A stretch of DNA of 15,212 nt from Sulfuritalea sp. (GTDB lineage: Bacteria > Pseudomonadota > Gammaproteobacteria > Burkholderiales > Rhodocyclaceae): the NCBI GenBank assembly GCA_023229545.1, contig JALNZB010000047.1, forward strand, positions 1-15,212, read 5' to 3'. A model generated the notes under the pieces. The model did not search any database. It saw only the letters and a program-made list of their open reading frames with translations, and was not told where the DNA came from. Made by a program: the position numbers and the translations under genes. This document shows, one piece after another, positions 5,766-13,402 of this stretch. How positions within the stretch are numbered: position 1 is the first letter of the stretch; every line of letters starts with the position of its first letter.

Positions 5766-6542
5766 TCAGGGCAATCTGCCAGAGGCGACCATGCGGTTGA
5801 AGAGCGTATTCCTGGATAGCCAGATCGCCTGATCGTCGAACGCGGTGCCTTGCGGCGCGTTGACGAAGGCCGGGTCTGCGGCGAGCGTGGACTGGGGGTT
5901 CGGGTTGTGGTTTTCTTCGGTCCCGGCGCCTCCTGTGCCGGCGTTCTTGCCCAGCGAATAGACAACGGCGACGGCGTCCGTGGCGAGCGAGGCGTTTGCC
6001 GCGCAGGCGGCGGTCACCGTGCCCGGGTTGGTCATGCCGACGCCGGTGTTGCATATCTTCAGGTCCGGCGCCAGGGTGGTTATTCCGGTGGTCTTCATTC
6101 CCGAAGTGGTGGAGAAGGCGTTGCTGTTTGCCGTGCTGATTGCATAGCGTACCCGGTGAGTGGTTTCACCGCCCCAGCCGTCGAGCAGATAGCCTTGCGT
6201 ATCGATGGGTGCCAGACCCAGTGTCGCCGCCGGAAAGAAGCCGTCGTAGGGGTTGGTGCAGGCACCGCCACCCACCGGGCTTTCCAGTCCGTTGCTGGCG
6301 GACGATGCCGGGCAGGGCAGGCGGTCATTGGCCATGGCAAAGCCGAGCAGGGCATCGCGCGCCTCGGCCAGGATCTTCTGGGTGTCGCCATAGTTGCGGA
6401 CGTCCTGCTGTCCCGACAGCGGCAGCATCAGGCCGCCCAGCAGCAAAGCGACAATGAACATCACGATGGCGAGTTCGATCAGCGTGAAGCCGCGCTGGGC
6501 AGAAGTCGGTGCCGGCGGTACGGCGAGGGTCAGGGTAGCCAT
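5766..6542 (-). CDS. Prepilin-type protein with class III leader (minor pilin/pseudopilin)
   Basis: This 258-residue protein has an 18-residue leader ending ...SAQRG and the processing motif QRG^FTLIELAIVMFIVALL, including Glu at mature position 5. It is therefore a substrate for the prepilin peptidase and assembles into a pilus or pseudopilus. After the hydrophobic helix come EARDALLGFAMANDRLPCPA and FFPAATLGLAPIDTQGYLLD. The same blocks appear in diverged form in the upstream 988-residue protein (REALIGYA ... FPWRTLGTGPLRD), so the two are paralogues. Four cysteines in the mature part could form disulphides. ATG 6542 is chosen: it gives a normal leader and overlaps the end of the upstream gene by 13 bp. 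The longer open frame to 6695 encodes an Arg-rich tract antisense to nothing and is not needed. It is the last gene of the operon. Confidence 0.85.
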   Translation of the reverse strand: MATLTLAVPPAPTSAQRGFTLIELAIVMFIVALLLGGLMLPLSGQQDVRNYGDTQKILAEARDALLGFAMANDRLPCPASSASNGLESPVGGGACTNPYDGFFPAATLGLAPIDTQGYLLDGWGGETTHRVRYAISTANSNAFSTTSGMKTTGITTLAPDLKICNTGVGMTNPGTVTAACAANASLATDAVAVVYSLGKNAGTGGAGTEENHNPNPQSTLAADPAFVNAPQGTAFDDQAIWLSRNTLFNRMVASGRLP

Positions 6543-9496
6543 GTGGTTGCGCGATCGCCGATCTCGATCAGTTGACCGCGTGCTGTCGTCGTCGAAGTTG
6601 TTGGCCTTTCGGCCACGGTGAAACCGAGCCGCAGGTTTCGGAAGGAGGGTCGGTAGCACATGTTGTCGGAACCGCAGGTTTGGCCGTTGGGACACAGCGG
6701 CGCGCTTGCGGCGCAGGCCGCCTTCTGCTCATCGTAGATTGTTGCGCTGTCGTAGACAAGCGGTTTGGCGGTGGCGTCAAGCTGGCTCATCGGCCGGGTG
6801 GTGTTGGCGAGGGCTATGGCGCGCGGCGTCAGGGCCTTGGCGGCAGCGATGGCGGGCGTCATGCTTCCCGGTTCATAGCTCAATTCAAGGCCGAAGGCGT
6901 ACGAACTGGAACTGATGCGCGTGATGGTGTGTGTACCGTTGAATTCGGCGGGATTGGCGCCGCTGATGGTAATCGAATCGCCCGTGTTCAAGCCGTGATT
7001 GGCCGAGGTGACCGTGGCGTAATCCGTGCTTCCGCTGATGTCGGTCCAACCGATGGCCGAAATATAGTGACCGGGGTTCGCCGTGCCGCTCGGCAGCGTG
7101 GCGGTGAAGTTGTTCGCGTTGATGCGGGTGATCGAATATTCACCGTTGTAGCCGGTGGGCACCGCGTCCTTGATGACAACGATGTCGCCCGTGCTCAAGC
7201 CGTGGCTGGCGGCGGTCACCGTCAGTGTCGGTGGCGAGCCGGCGTTGTAGCTCATCGCCGATATGCTGGCGGCGGCATGCGGCTCGATCCAGAATTGAAC
7301 CTGTAGTGTCGTCGCCCCATCCTTGGCGTCGCTCGGGGTCGTGAATGTCCGCGTGACTTCGAGACGGGCGTGGAACTCGCGTTTTGCGGTGTCGGTGCCG
7401 CCCATGCGGTCGAGTGGTGCAACACCGGGAGCCGGATCGGGAGCGGGAGTCGGGTATGGCAACACCGCAGCGGGATTGCGCGGCGCCGGTCGGGCCGAGG
7501 AGTCCGGCGGCCAGGGGAAGCCATGTACGTTGTCATCCTGTTGCGGCAGGGTCACCGGGATGGTGCCGTCCGCCGCTCCGTAGCCCCAATACACCACGGC
7601 AACGTGGCTGCTGTTGTCCAGTCCCTGACCGCCGCAGCTACTGGTGTAGCAAGGGTCGTTGCGACCGTTGGAAAGCGTGCTGCCCGACTCGGAGAAATTG
7701 GCGTTGCGCGCCGTGTCGAATTCGATGGCCAGTTTTGGCCAGGCGACATAGGGAATCAGGACGTTGCCGCTATCGCCCGAGTAGCCCAGATGCTGCCGCG
7801 CCGCGCCGCATGCGTTGGCTGCATTCCGGTCGCCATCGATCACGGCGAAGGTGAAGCCCTCGCCGACCTTGCGGATGCGAAAGCGGAAATAGCTGCGGAA
7901 GCCGCTTCCGCTGGCATGTGTCTCGGGTGTCCAGGCGCAGGCAAAAAGTTCCGCCGCGCTGGCCCCGTAATTTGAGTTGATCGCCGCGCTACCCAGGGTC
8001 AACAGGCGGCTGGCGGGAGCGTAGCTTGCTAACTGGATATTGCCGGCACTGGCCGCCACCGTCGGCGCCACCACCGTCAGGCTGGCGCCGGACGGAATGC
8101 AGCGCACGATGTCCTGGCTCGCGGTCTGGCTCGTCGATACCTGTTCCAGCAGACTGGGTCCGGTAAAGCTCAATGCGCCGGTGGTAGTGAAGCCGGTGAG
8201 GTTGTCGCCTTCAAGATAATTGGCCGGCGTATTGCGCTCGGTCGTGGTGCTTCGCAACTGCCCGCTACCGCGCTGACTGCCGAGGAGGATGGCAGCCGGA
8301 CAGGTCTGCGCCACGCCGTCGACCGTGACCGTGAACTCGCTGGCAATTTTCGCGGTGACGAAGAACTGATCCCGGTAATGGCTGAAGTAACCGAGCGGAT
8401 TCTGCGCATCGTCATAACAGGTGCTGCCCGGAATACGGCCGACGCTCTTGTCGGTGGGCGGCGTGAAGCCGCTCAGTGTGTCAAGTGTGAAGCTGGTACC
8501 GGCGGCGATCTGGTCGCGCAGGCAGCCGGTCATGAGATCGAGCAGGGCATTGATGTCGGCGCGGAAATAGCTTGAACCGCGCAGGGTGCGAAACAGCAGC
8601 TCGCTGGTGATCGTCGCCCCGGTATCGTTGGCCACCACCGTGCAGGCCGATGCGTCGTTGGACGGGCAATTGCCGGACCAGAGCGTGCCATCGCCGTGGC
8701 GGCTTACCGCGCCGCCGGTCGACAGGAGTTTGTTGGCGGCGGAAGTGTCGCCGCTGGCGCTGTTGGTAGTACCGGCCAGATAGTTTGTAACGCCCGCCAG
8801 ATCGGCGGCAATCGACGGGTCCAGATAGTTGGTGACGACGTAATTGCCGCCGCACTCGCTCACGCTGTCGGTCGCCGAGGTGCTGCGATCCTGGCCCGTG
8901 AGCGGCGGTCCCGGCGAGAATACGACGGCGATGGGGCGGTCATGGGCGGAGGCGATGGCGCTGACCATGGCGGCTGTGCCATTGGCGACGACCACGTCCA
9001 TCTGACTCACGGTATCCCAGTTCATCGGAGTGCTGCGCTGGATTCGCTGATGGCCGCCGGACACCGCATACCAAAGACATTCGCCGTGAGCGTCCCTGAG
9101 TGGCCCGGTGCCCAGCGTGCGCCAGGGGAAGCGGCCGATGGTCGTGATGTTGAGTGCGTTGCCGGCGAAATTGGCCGCATCGCAGCCTTCTTCGGTGCAG
9201 CCGGTGTTGTTGTTGCGGGAACTGCCGAGGTCGGGCAGCGGCAGGTAGCCATAGACCAGTCCTGCGGTGCCGGTCGCCAGTTGCTCGTCGCGAAAGCGCA
9301 CGGCATAGCCGATCAGCGCCTCGCGCGCTTGCGTCAGCGCGTCGCCGGTCTGCTGTTGCCGGCGCGCTTGCACCCGTTCCGGCGAAAGACTGCTGACGAA
9401 GAAATACAGTCCGCCCATCGCCAGCAGCGCAATCAGTGCGATCAGCACGAAGCCGCGCTGATCCTGCCGCAGCGACCGCCGTCGCCGATCCATCAT
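6530..9496 (-). CDS. Large prepilin-type protein with L-type-lectin-like C-terminal region (putative pilus adhesin)
   Basis: This is a 988-residue protein. Residues 1-15 form a basic leader ending DQRG, followed by the hydrophobic stem FVLIALIALLAMGGLYFFVS; Ala replaces the usual Glu at mature position 5. Residues about 50-200 repeat the domain of the neighbouring 258-residue prepilin. From about 540 the protein looks like a concanavalin/legume-lectin-type fold: SYFRFRIRKVGEGFTFAVID, QHLGYSGDSG, LAIEFDT and HVAVVYWG, with the last strand SFRNLRLGFTVAE near 961-973. The lectin part is interrupted by a proline-rich loop (about 667-700) and by two repeats (about 772-822 and 833-885) of the HGLSTGDIVVI ... 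YNGEYSITRI type seen in phage tail-fibre proteins. A CPNGQTCGSDNMC knot lies near 945-957. Carbohydrate binding is inferred. The start may be ATG 9496 or 9493; AGGG lies 5 bases upstream. Confidence 0.8.
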   Translation of the reverse strand: MMDRRRRSLRQDQRGFVLIALIALLAMGGLYFFVSSLSPERVQARRQQQTGDALTQAREALIGYAVRFRDEQLATGTAGLVYGYLPLPDLGSSRNNNTGCTEEGCDAANFAGNALNITTIGRFPWRTLGTGPLRDAHGECLWYAVSGGHQRIQRSTPMNWDTVSQMDVVVANGTAAMVSAIASAHDRPIAVVFSPGPPLTGQDRSTSATDSVSECGGNYVVTNYLDPSIAADLAGVTNYLAGTTNSASGDTSAANKLLSTGGAVSRHGDGTLWSGNCPSNDASACTVVANDTGATITSELLFRTLRGSSYFRADINALLDLMTGCLRDQIAAGTSFTLDTLSGFTPPTDKSVGRIPGSTCYDDAQNPLGYFSHYRDQFFVTAKIASEFTVTVDGVAQTCPAAILLGSQRGSGQLRSTTTERNTPANYLEGDNLTGFTTTGALSFTGPSLLEQVSTSQTASQDIVRCIPSGASLTVVAPTVAASAGNIQLASYAPASRLLTLGSAAINSNYGASAAELFACAWTPETHASGSGFRSYFRFRIRKVGEGFTFAVIDGDRNAANACGAARQHLGYSGDSGNVLIPYVAWPKLAIEFDTARNANFSESGSTLSNGRNDPCYTSSCGGQGLDNSSHVAVVYWGYGAADGTIPVTLPQQDDNVHGFPWPPDSSARPAPRNPAAVLPYPTPAPDPAPGVAPLDRMGGTDTAKREFHARLEVTRTFTTPSDAKDGATTLQVQFWIEPHAAASISAMSYNAGSPPTLTVTAASHGLSTGDIVVIKDAVPTGYNGEYSITRINANNFTATLPSGTANPGHYISAIGWTDISGSTDYATVTSANHGLNTGDSITISGANPAEFNGTHTITRISSSSYAFGLELSYEPGSMTPAIAAAKALTPRAIALANTTRPMSQLDATAKPLVYDSATIYDEQKAACAASAPLCPNGQTCGSDNMCYRPSFRNLRLGFTVAERPTTSTTTARGQLIEIGDRATTWLP
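6844..7189 (-). repeat. Two tandem tail-fibre-like (E1_FCCH-type) protein repeats inside the lectin prepilin
   Basis: At protein level, residues about 772-822 (TVTAASHGLSTGDIVVI ... TGYNGEYSITRINANNFTAT) and about 833-885 (YATVTSANHGLNTGDSITIS ... AEFNGTHTITRISSSSYAFG) are diverged copies of one module. Conserved are HGL(S/N)TGD, (Y/F)NG and ITRI. The similarity to repeats in phage and bacterial fibre proteins is from memory of the family and is not computed here. Confidence 0.65.
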
Positions 9497-9505
9497 GAAG
9501 CCCTG

Positions 9506-9955
9506 TCAGCGCCTGACGGCCGGCGTCACCACGACGCCCCCGCCCAGCCGGGTGTTGCGCTCGCCGGTGGCCCGGTTCACGGTTTCACCGACCTTGAGCT
9601 GCGCCGGTGTTTCTTCTCCGGGCGCCAGCAGGGCGCTGCCAGGTGATTTGGGCGATATGACCGCGCTGACGCCGGCGCGCGCACTTTCGCCTTCGTGTTG
9701 TGCCTGACGGTTGATCCACACGGTCGCCTTGCCGCTTGATCGATAGACGATACCGTCCAGGCTCATGGTGGTGCCTTCCAGGGTTCTCGCTTCCTGGACA
9801 TTGAACGTGCGCTGACGTTCCAGGGTTGCGCGCCTTTCGGGCGTAAAGAAGAGACGACCAAGCTCCGGAACGTCGGCGGCATGAGCCGGGACGAGCATGG
9901 CCAGACCGACGAGACTGACCACGCCCGCCGACACGATCGGGGTTGGGTATCTCAT
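9506..9955 (-). CDS. Small exported PilP/GspC/MshK-like pilus assembly protein
   Basis: This 149-residue protein has a signal peptide (MRYPTPIVSAGVVSLVGLAM... with a likely cut after AHA). Next come LGRLFFTPERRATLERQR and LDGIVYRSSGKATVWINRQ, a pattern seen in MshK and related periplasmic proteins. These proteins link the inner-membrane PilN/PilO complex to the outer-membrane secretin. The C-terminal third is Gly/Pro/Val-rich and poorly conserved. ATG 9955 is preferred to an upstream ATG at 9991: it gives a clean signal peptide, and its ATGA overlaps the stop of the preceding gene by 4 bp. The following gene starts 9 bp after its stop. MshK is the closest named relative I can suggest, but the similarity is short. 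Confidence 0.65.
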   Translation of the reverse strand: MRYPTPIVSAGVVSLVGLAMLVPAHAADVPELGRLFFTPERRATLERQRTFNVQEARTLEGTTMSLDGIVYRSSGKATVWINRQAQHEGESARAGVSAVISPKSPGSALLAPGEETPAQLKVGETVNRATGERNTRLGGGVVVTPAVRR

Positions 9956-10563
9956 TTGCTTTCCTTCAGCGTAATCCATTCGAGTATGCACTCGGCTTTG
10001 AGTTGGGCGTTGTTGCCGCGGTCGATGCTGCTGAGTGCAATTCGTTCGATGGCGCAGGAGCGGACCTGAATCAGGGCCTGCACCGAGTCGCGGAGTTCGG
10101 CAAGAAACGCCAGCAGTTCGCCTTCGTGCAGCAGTTGGAGTTGCAACTGCATCTGGCTTGACATGATTTCAAAGCCACCGGCTGACGCGCCCGCAGGCAG
10201 TATGCTGGCATCCACCGACCGTTGCGGTGCAAATTCATAATCCAGTTTGAAGATGCGGCGGGTGGTCTTTATGCGGGCGATGGTTTCAACCCAGTCCAGG
10301 CGTTGTTCCGGGCCGATATATCCCCTGGCCTGGAGTTCCTTGAAGCGAGTGATCTTGTCGCGCAGCTCCTGTTGCTCCTCGCTCGCCCGCGCGAGTCTAT
10401 TTTGCATGTCACGGCGCGAGGCGGTGGCTTCCTGGAAGGCCCGCTCGCTGCTGATTTCCATCTGCCGAATTGTCCACACGGAGCCGCCGCCGATCAGGGC
10501 CATGATAACCAGGAAGGCGATGGCCCATTGCAGGCGCTTAAAGTCGTTGGTGTCGAGCTTCAT
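9952..10563 (-). CDS. PilO/GspM/MshJ-like inner-membrane assembly protein
   Basis: This 203-residue protein has a short cytoplasmic start and one membrane helix (about residues 13-32, LQWAIAFLVIMALIGGGSVW). An Arg/Glu-rich coiled coil follows (about 36-80), then a periplasmic alpha/beta domain of PilO/GspM size. Proteins of this layout pair with PilN/GspL on the periplasmic face of the inner membrane and align the assembly platform with the secretin. Identification rests mainly on topology, size and position between a PilN-like and a MshK-like gene, since the sequence itself is weakly conserved. It starts 31 bp after the preceding stop, with AGGG and GAGG elements just upstream of the ATG. 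Confidence 0.7.
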   Translation of the reverse strand: MKLDTNDFKRLQWAIAFLVIMALIGGGSVWTIRQMEISSERAFQEATASRRDMQNRLARASEEQQELRDKITRFKELQARGYIGPEQRLDWVETIARIKTTRRIFKLDYEFAPQRSVDASILPAGASAGGFEIMSSQMQLQLQLLHEGELLAFLAELRDSVQALIQVRSCAIERIALSSIDRGNNAQLKAECILEWITLKESK

Positions 10564-10594
10564 GCCTCATTTACCCTATTTCTCACGGCAGTCG

Positions 10595-12166
10595 TCACGA
10601 TTGGCGCGCAATGCGCAAGGCAAACTTCGGCACATTGGCGCCATCGGCAAACTGCGCTTCGCCTTTTTCGCCGGCACTCTTGAGCGGCTTGTCGGATTCG
10701 ATGTCGAAGGGGCGGCTGAGCACCTTGACCTCTGTTCTGGGGTCGCGCAGCCGGGCGGCGAAGCTTTCGATCAGTTCGATCTGGGCTCGCTGATCGGCAA
10801 CGAGGCCGAGGGGAAGCTGGGCCTGAATCTCGATCACTACCCAGATCCCGTTGGTGGCAGCGGTTGCGGGCGGCGCGGCGCCAGCTCCCCGCTTTGCATC
10901 CTCCGATGCTTTCTGGCTGGCCTCGGGGCGGTCGCCGATCTTCCAGGTGAGGTGGGTCAGCTCGATTCTTGGGGTGTCGTTCAGCGCCAGGCTCAGGTGT
11001 ATCAGCAAGGGCTCCAGTGCGGGTGCGCGCTTTTGCAGAGCCTCGACGCGTCCGATCAGCGCACGCAGGTTATCGGGGGTGACGCTGATCTTGGGCAGTC
11101 CGGCAAGTATGGCGTTGTAGTGCCGGCTATCGTTCGCCGTGAGAGTCTTTGTGGCTTCGATCATGTCGCCACGTTCGTGCAGGTTGAAGGCGGTTTTTCC
11201 CGCAAACAGCAGGCAGCCGGCCAGTACTATCCACGCCGCGCCGGTTAATTCGGCACGGATCCGCCAGAGTTTGAAGAAGCGTCTCTCGCTGGCTGGAGCG
11301 AACTGCTGTGCGGGTGCCTTGGTCGCCAGACTGTGGACGAGCAGGTTGTCGGCGTTGCTATCGAGCGGGGCATCCTTGAGCTCCTGCTGGCGCGCAACGG
11401 TGGCGAGGTCCATGAAGCCGAACTGAAGCTCATCGGTATTGAGACAAAAATCCCGCAATTGCAGTATCTGGTCGGCATGCGCCAGGACCATGGTACGCAG
11501 GGCCACGCCACTTGGAATCTGGCGTTGGATAACGAGATAGTGGAATATCTTGGCGGCGTCTGCGGCGATGGTGCGACCGATTTCGCCGAGGCTGTCGGTG
11601 GTGAGTTGTGACAGCCGCGAGAAATGCAGGTTGCCCTGATCGAAGAAGCTTTGCCGCACCCCGCCACGGGTCAGGCTGACGAATAGAACCGGACCGCTTT
11701 CGCCCACCAGTTTGGGCGCAAATCCGGCAAGTACCAGGGGCACCGAATACACGCCGACAAGGATGGCTTCCGCTTCGCGCAGTGTATCCAGCCAGGGCGT
11801 GAAGGTTTCAATCCGGGTAAGCGCGGCGAACAGCAGTTTTTCATCGCGCCGACCGACGGGTGCGCGGCCGAGCGAAATGATCGTGGACAGCGGCGTGTTG
11901 TAGTAATACTGGCCGAGGCGTCGCTGTAGCAGTGCGGTGCGATCCCTGCCCTGAACATAAGGAAGGTCTTCGATCTGGAAGCCTTCTTCGGCAATGTCCG
12001 CCAGCAGGTAAAACAGGCTGGAGCGATGACTCCTTAGATAGGCTGCAAGCGCTTCCAGACCCATCGGTTCATGAGTGAATTCGCCCTCGACCTTGATGCG
12101 GCCGGCACTCCAGTAGTGCGCCGTGAGCATGGGACCATCGAGAAGAAGAATGCGCTTGGCTACCAT
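10595..12166 (-). CDS. PilM-PilN-like fusion / GspL-like protein of the pilus inner-membrane complex
   Basis: This 523-residue protein has an N-terminal cytoplasmic part of about 305 residues, beginning VAKRILLLDGPMLTAHYW. It has the size and position of the actin-like PilM/GspL/MshI domain. The glycine-rich nucleotide-binding loops are not recognisable (for example GPVLFVSLTRGGVRQSFF where PilM has its phosphate loop). A single membrane helix follows (about 307-327, LTGAAWIVLAGCLLFAGKTAF), then a coiled coil and a periplasmic domain of PilN type with a low-complexity Ala/Gly/Pro segment at about 430-445. The two-part layout is like GspL of type II secretion. The function is inferred: it would connect the ATPase and platform to the periplasmic PilO-like protein. 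The start overlaps the stop of the gspF-like gene by 1 bp (TGATG). Confidence 0.65.
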   Translation of the reverse strand: MVAKRILLLDGPMLTAHYWSAGRIKVEGEFTHEPMGLEALAAYLRSHRSSLFYLLADIAEEGFQIEDLPYVQGRDRTALLQRRLGQYYYNTPLSTIISLGRAPVGRRDEKLLFAALTRIETFTPWLDTLREAEAILVGVYSVPLVLAGFAPKLVGESGPVLFVSLTRGGVRQSFFDQGNLHFSRLSQLTTDSLGEIGRTIAADAAKIFHYLVIQRQIPSGVALRTMVLAHADQILQLRDFCLNTDELQFGFMDLATVARQQELKDAPLDSNADNLLVHSLATKAPAQQFAPASERRFFKLWRIRAELTGAAWIVLAGCLLFAGKTAFNLHERGDMIEATKTLTANDSRHYNAILAGLPKISVTPDNLRALIGRVEALQKRAPALEPLLIHLSLALNDTPRIELTHLTWKIGDRPEASQKASEDAKRGAGAAPPATAATNGIWVVIEIQAQLPLGLVADQRAQIELIESFAARLRDPRTEVKVLSRPFDIESDKPLKSAGEKGEAQFADGANVPKFALRIARQS

Positions 12167-13368
12167 CAGGTTTTCATTTTGGTGATGATGTCGTAGATCG
12201 GGCCGAGTACGGCCATCATGATCCAGCCCAGCAGCAGGCCGAGGGTCACGGTCATGACCGGTTCGATCATGGACTGCACTTTCTCGATCGATTCGCGTAC
12301 ATCGCGATTGTAAAAGTAGCTGACGTTGGCCAGCGCCGCATCGAGCGCACCGGTGCTCTCGCCGACGCGCAACATGCGCAGCACCAGCGGCGGAAACATC
12401 CCGGTGGTCTGGAAAGCGGCCGTGACGTTCTGACCTTCGGCAATCAGTTCGCCGACCTTTTCCAGGCTTTCCCTGATGACGAGGTTGCCGACCACGTCTT
12501 CGGTGGCCTTGATCGAGTCGAGAATGGTGATGCCGGAGGAATACATCATGGCAAATACCGAAGCGAAGCGCGACAGGATGATTTTGCGCAGGATGCCGCC
12601 AATATACGGCAGGCGCAGTTTGATGTCGTCAAAGCGGTAGCGTGCCGCCTTGTCGGTGTTGACCAGAAAGGTGGCGATGGCGGCAAGGATAAGCGGCAGG
12701 CCGATAACGACATACCAGTAATTGACGAAAAACTCGGATGTGGCGATCAGTATCCTGGTCTGCATCGGCAGTTCCTGCCCCATGTTGCGGATGAAACCGG
12801 CCATTTTCGGTACCAGATAAATCATCATGAACAGCGTGATGGCGACCACTGCCGTGCCGAGAAATGCCGGATACATGATCAGCTTCTTGGTGTGGGCCGC
12901 GAGTTCGTCCTGCCATTTGAGCGATTCGAGCAGGTTGCCGAGCACTTGCGGCAAGGCGCCGGTCTCCTCGCCGGCGCGGATCAGGCTGACCATCACTTCG
13001 TCGAAGGTCTGCGGATGTTCGGCGAGCGCCTGCGAAAGTGTTTTGCCGCCCTCGATGCTTTCCACCATGCTGGCGATGATTTCGCGAAAGCGCGGGTTTT
13101 CGATGCTGTCGCGCAAGTCGGTGAGGCTTTCGATCAGCGACACGCCGGCCCGCGCGAGTTGCTCCAGATGGAAACAGAAGTTGATCAGTTCCGGGCGGGT
13201 GATTCTGGCGCGGTTCATCAGGCCGCCTTGCTTCACCGTGTCGCCATTGATGAAATCGAGGTCCATGCGCTTCAGGCGCATTTCGAGGTCGATCAGGTTG
13301 ATGGCTTCGAGGCGGCCCGCCATCATTCTGCCGTGGGTGTTCATTGCCTTGTAGGCATAGAGGGCCAT
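12166..13368 (-). CDS. GspF/PilC/MshG-type inner-membrane platform protein
   Basis: This 400-residue polytopic protein has the usual length and two tandem T2SSF domains. The first is at about residues 65-190, containing FCFHLEQLARAGVSLIESL and VSLIRAGEETGALPQVL. The second is at about 265-390, containing FASVFAMMYSSGITILDSIK and LRMLRVGESTGALDAALANV. Hydrophobic segments follow near 165-190, 215-235 and 370-395. It anchors the assembly ATPase and passes its motion to the growing pilus or pseudopilus. MALYAYKAMN is a normal GspF/PilC opening, so the start at 13368 is kept, although no clear ribosome-binding site precedes it. It follows the ATPase gene by 33 bp. Confidence 0.92.
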   Translation of the reverse strand: MALYAYKAMNTHGRMMAGRLEAINLIDLEMRLKRMDLDFINGDTVKQGGLMNRARITRPELINFCFHLEQLARAGVSLIESLTDLRDSIENPRFREIIASMVESIEGGKTLSQALAEHPQTFDEVMVSLIRAGEETGALPQVLGNLLESLKWQDELAAHTKKLIMYPAFLGTAVVAITLFMMIYLVPKMAGFIRNMGQELPMQTRILIATSEFFVNYWYVVIGLPLILAAIATFLVNTDKAARYRFDDIKLRLPYIGGILRKIILSRFASVFAMMYSSGITILDSIKATEDVVGNLVIRESLEKVGELIAEGQNVTAAFQTTGMFPPLVLRMLRVGESTGALDAALANVSYFYNRDVRESIEKVQSMIEPVMTVTLGLLLGWIMMAVLGPIYDIITKMKT

Positions 13369-13389
13369 GTCGGGGTGCGGATGCGCGGT

Positions 13390-13402
13390 GCCGCCGGGCG
13401 GC
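13390..13402. other. Small perfect GC hairpin at the ATPase stop codon
   Basis: GCCGCC-G-GGCGGC is a perfect inverted repeat that includes the first base of the ATPase stop triplet on the + strand and lies in the 33-bp gap before the platform gene. With a single-base loop it would not fold as drawn without opening a pair or two. It may affect translation of the next gene, which lacks a visible ribosome-binding site. Confidence 0.25.

Noticed and set aside
6543..6695. A longer N-terminus for the 258-residue prepilin
   Set aside because: The extra 51 codons are Arg-rich, overlap the coding end of the upstream gene and would put the prepilin leader far from the N-terminus, which is incompatible with normal processing.
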